Below are positions 30,402-32,317 of a DNA stretch of 32,317 nucleotides, piece after piece. Position numbers and translations under genes: made by a program. Position 1 is the first letter of the stretch, and every line of letters starts with the position of its first letter. The stretch is from assembly GCA_030605665.1 (NCBI GenBank), contig JAUWHW010000002.1, positions 1 to 32,317 of the forward strand. Direction: 5' to 3'. The notes under the pieces are model-generated. The model had not been told where the DNA came from and did not search any database. It was given only the letters and a program-made list of their open reading frames with translations. This stretch comes from Dehalococcoidia bacterium. GTDB taxonomy: Bacteria; Chloroflexota; Dehalococcoidia; GIF9; AB-539-J10.

Positions 30402-31694
30402 ATGATAAGTAAGACGAATTTTTCCAATCGTTCGCTGCAACAGGTCTTAAGTGAAGCAGCAAAATGTCTCTCTTGCTATGACCCACCCTGCACTGAGGCT
30501 TGTCCGGTTCATGTTGATGTGTCGGCGTTTATTCGCAGAATTAAAACTGGTGATTTTAGAGGTGCGGTTACTGCCCTTAGCAAAGACCTTGCCTTTCCCG
30601 ATACCTGTGCTTTGGTTTGCCCCCATTTAAAATTTTGTGAAAAGGCTTGTTGTAGTACTGAGTTATCCGGTGGGCCAATTGATATTGGTGCAATTCAGCA
30701 TTTTGTTGCTACTCTGGGGAAGGAAATAAAGGTTAAGGAGAGAAAATTGGGGCCCTCGGGGAAAAAGGTAGCCATCATGGGTGCCGGGCCGGCAGGCTTA
30801 GCCGCTGGCAAAGACTTAATGCTAATGGGACATGATATCACAGTATTTGAAGCCCAGCCCATGCCTGGAGGTCTTATAACTTATGGCATACCCTCATATA
30901 GACTGCCCAAAGAGGTGCCGCATGAAGAGGTTCAACACATCAAAGGAATGGGATTAGCCATCCGCGTAAGCGAGCGTATGGGTAATGCAGATAAACTTCT
31001 CAAGGACGGTTTTGACGCAGTATTAATAGCCATAGGTGCTCACCAGGGGCTTCCCTTGGACATATCAGGAGAGGAGCTAAATGGTGTAAGACAAGGCATA
31101 GATTTTATTAAGGGTTTTAACAGCGGTGCTATAAAGTCACTTTCAGGGAAAAAGGTAGCAGTCATCGGGGGTGGGGACGTGGCCATAGATGCAGCTCGGT
31201 CTTCCCTTCGTCTAAATGCGGAAAAGGTGTATGTGGTTTATCGCAGGTCGTTTGACGAAATGCCTGCATATGAACCTGAAATTGACGATGCTAAAAAGGA
31301 AGGGGTTAATTTCTTGCTTCTAACTGTGCCCACAAGAATTCTTGGGCGTGATGGTAATGTGAAAAGCTTGGAATGTGTAAAGACAAGATTGGGCGAAGTA
31401 GATGAGTCAGGCAGGAGGAGACCAATACCGATTCCCGAATCGAAATTTGAGATACAGGCAGATATAGTTATTGAGGCTATCGGTCAGAAAGTGGATGAAT
31501 CATTCATCCAGAGCAACCCAGACATTGAGAATGTTAAGGGGCTTATCAAGGTTGATGAGCAGTTGATGACATCGCATCAAGGCATCTTTGCTGCCGGGGA
31601 TGTGGTAAGGGGTGGTTCTACTGTGGTTCAGTCCATAGCCGATGGGAAACGTGCTGCCCTTGAGATGGATAAATTCTTAAAGGAGGGTAAATAA
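30402..31694 (+). CDS. preT: NAD-dependent dihydropyrimidine dehydrogenase subunit PreT
   Basis: 430 aa. PreT is the FAD/[4Fe-4S] subunit that passes electrons between NAD(H) and PreA for reduction of uracil and thymine. The N-terminal cluster domain has CLSCYDPPCTEACP and CALVCPHLKFCEKAC. Dinucleotide-binding motifs are AIMGAGPAGLAAG (about 124-136) for FAD and VIGGGDVAIDAA near 250-260 for NAD. GIFAAGDVVRGG is the C-terminal FAD motif. Length matches PreT rather than the larger GltD fusions. It starts 16 bp after beta-ureidopropionase and lies directly before preA. Confidence 0.92.
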   Translation: MISKTNFSNRSLQQVLSEAAKCLSCYDPPCTEACPVHVDVSAFIRRIKTGDFRGAVTALSKDLAFPDTCALVCPHLKFCEKACCSTELSGGPIDIGAIQHFVATLGKEIKVKERKLGPSGKKVAIMGAGPAGLAAGKDLMLMGHDITVFEAQPMPGGLITYGIPSYRLPKEVPHEEVQHIKGMGLAIRVSERMGNADKLLKDGFDAVLIAIGAHQGLPLDISGEELNGVRQGIDFIKGFNSGAIKSLSGKKVAVIGGGDVAIDAARSSLRLNAEKVYVVYRRSFDEMPAYEPEIDDAKKEGVNFLLLTVPTRILGRDGNVKSLECVKTRLGEVDESGRRRPIPIPESKFEIQADIVIEAIGQKVDESFIQSNPDIENVKGLIKVDEQLMTSHQGIFAAGDVVRGGSTVVQSIADGKRAALEMDKFLKEGK

Positions 31695-31697
31695 ACT

Positions 31698-32317
31698 ATG
31701 GAAATAAGCAATGGCGTAGATATATCTGTTGATTTCTGCGGCTTCCATTTGGAGAACCCCTTCTTATTATCAGCCGCACCTCCTGCTGCGAATGTCGAGA
31801 TGATCCAAAGGGCATTTGATGCTGGCTGGGCAGGGGCTGTCACCAAAACCTTAGCGCTCAAAGCTACACCGAACGTCAGGCCAAGATTTGCTAGCTTGCA
31901 CTGGGAAGGAAATATGATAGGGTTCGAGAACATCGAACAGATCACTGACCGGGAATTAAAAGAGTGGTTACCGGGAATACAAGAAACTAAGCGGAAATAC
32001 CCCCATAAATTACTGATTGCCAGTCTTATGGCACCGGCGGTTCGTGAGGAATGGCATGAATTGATTCAAAAAGTGCAGCCTGCCGGGCCAGATATAATTG
32101 AGTTAAATCTTTCTTGTCCTCATATGGCTGAAAAGGGCATAGGCTCATCTATCGGGCAGGACCCTGGCTTAACTGGGAATGTGGTGAAATGGGTCAAGGA
32201 AGTAGCTGAAGTGCCGGTAATGGTCAAACTTACGCCCAATGTTACCGATATTGTAGCTATAGGCATGGCGGCAAAAAGCTGCGGCGCAGATGCTCTGTCA
32301 GCTATAAATACTGTGCT
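31698..32317 (+). CDS. preA: Dihydropyrimidine dehydrogenase subunit PreA (partial, runs off the window)
   Basis: 206 codons are visible from ATG 31698, with AAGGAGGG upstream. It begins MEISNGVDISVDFCGFHLEN, then PFLLSAAPPAANVEMIQRAF, the start of a dihydroorotate-dehydrogenase-like FMN barrel. IELNLSCPHMAEKGIGSSIG (about 134-153) is the FMN and active-site region; it has Ser residues where eukaryotic dihydropyrimidine dehydrogenases carry the catalytic Cys, as I recall also for bacterial PreA. The C-terminal ferredoxin part lies beyond the window. With PreT it forms the first enzyme of pyrimidine reduction. Confidence 0.9.
   Translation, partial: MEISNGVDISVDFCGFHLENPFLLSAAPPAANVEMIQRAFDAGWAGAVTKTLALKATPNVRPRFASLHWEGNMIGFENIEQITDRELKEWLPGIQETKRKYPHKLLIASLMAPAVREEWHELIQKVQPAGPDIIELNLSCPHMAEKGIGSSIGQDPGLTGNVVKWVKEVAEVPVMVKLTPNVTDIVAIGMAAKSCGADALSAINTV

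Overview
The window looks like a chromosomal segment of a strictly anaerobic bacterium, most likely Chloroflexota of the class Dehalococcoidia or a close relative. This is inferred from gene content, not from a marker phylogeny. The clues are a very short division cluster (mraZ-rsmH-ftsA-ftsZ with no mur, ftsI, ftsL or ftsQ genes between), a B12-dependent ribonucleotide reductase, an Rnf complex, hydrogenase maturation genes and many dispersed CATTGCGAGC-type repeats.

Layout. 1-3100 is accessory DNA: the edge of an insertion sequence, a pilin-like protein with a beta-repeat passenger, and two HicB/HicA toxin-antitoxin modules separated by repeat debris (the first hicA is frameshifted). 3273-10497 is one leftward cluster, read from right to left: an MnhE-like membrane protein interrupted by an in-frame TAG, apbE (flavin transferase), rnfC-D-G-E-A-B, hypA and hypB. 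10622-12718 holds a DegV protein, a Vms1/VLRF1-like release-factor-type protein and a missed 47-aa zinc-ribbon protein. 12789-13627 is a decayed ISL3-family element whose imperfect terminal repeats are still visible. It is followed by a promoter and a strongly structured, apparently non-coding RNA (about 13669-13830). 13905-22289 is leftward again: a GAF/nuclease-like/HPRT triple fusion, nrdJ, nrdR with a candidate NrdR box, an intrinsic terminator, then ftsZ, ftsA, rsmH and mraZ with 10-bp MraZ-type direct repeats at the promoter.

22382-32317 runs rightward and encodes a reductive pyrimidine-degradation system: a sodium:solute symporter with a 45-aa membrane partner, a lipoprotein, a class III aminotransferase, a cupin, dihydropyrimidinase, beta-ureidopropionase, PreT and the start of PreA. 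PreT/PreA would reduce uracil or thymine, the hydrolases would open and decarbamoylate the ring, and the aminotransferase would take the beta-amino acid.

The most novel item is a leader element present twice in this last block (about 22382-22570 and 27855-28116). Each copy has a strong promoter, a strong ribosome binding site, a 13-codon ORF (MPAPKKFLLLGKG or MPVPKKFLLFGKV), and an intrinsic terminator whose 5' arm is the end of that ORF, followed directly by the main genes. This is the architecture of a translation-coupled attenuator. The two copies differ partly by synonymous changes, so the peptide itself seems to be selected.
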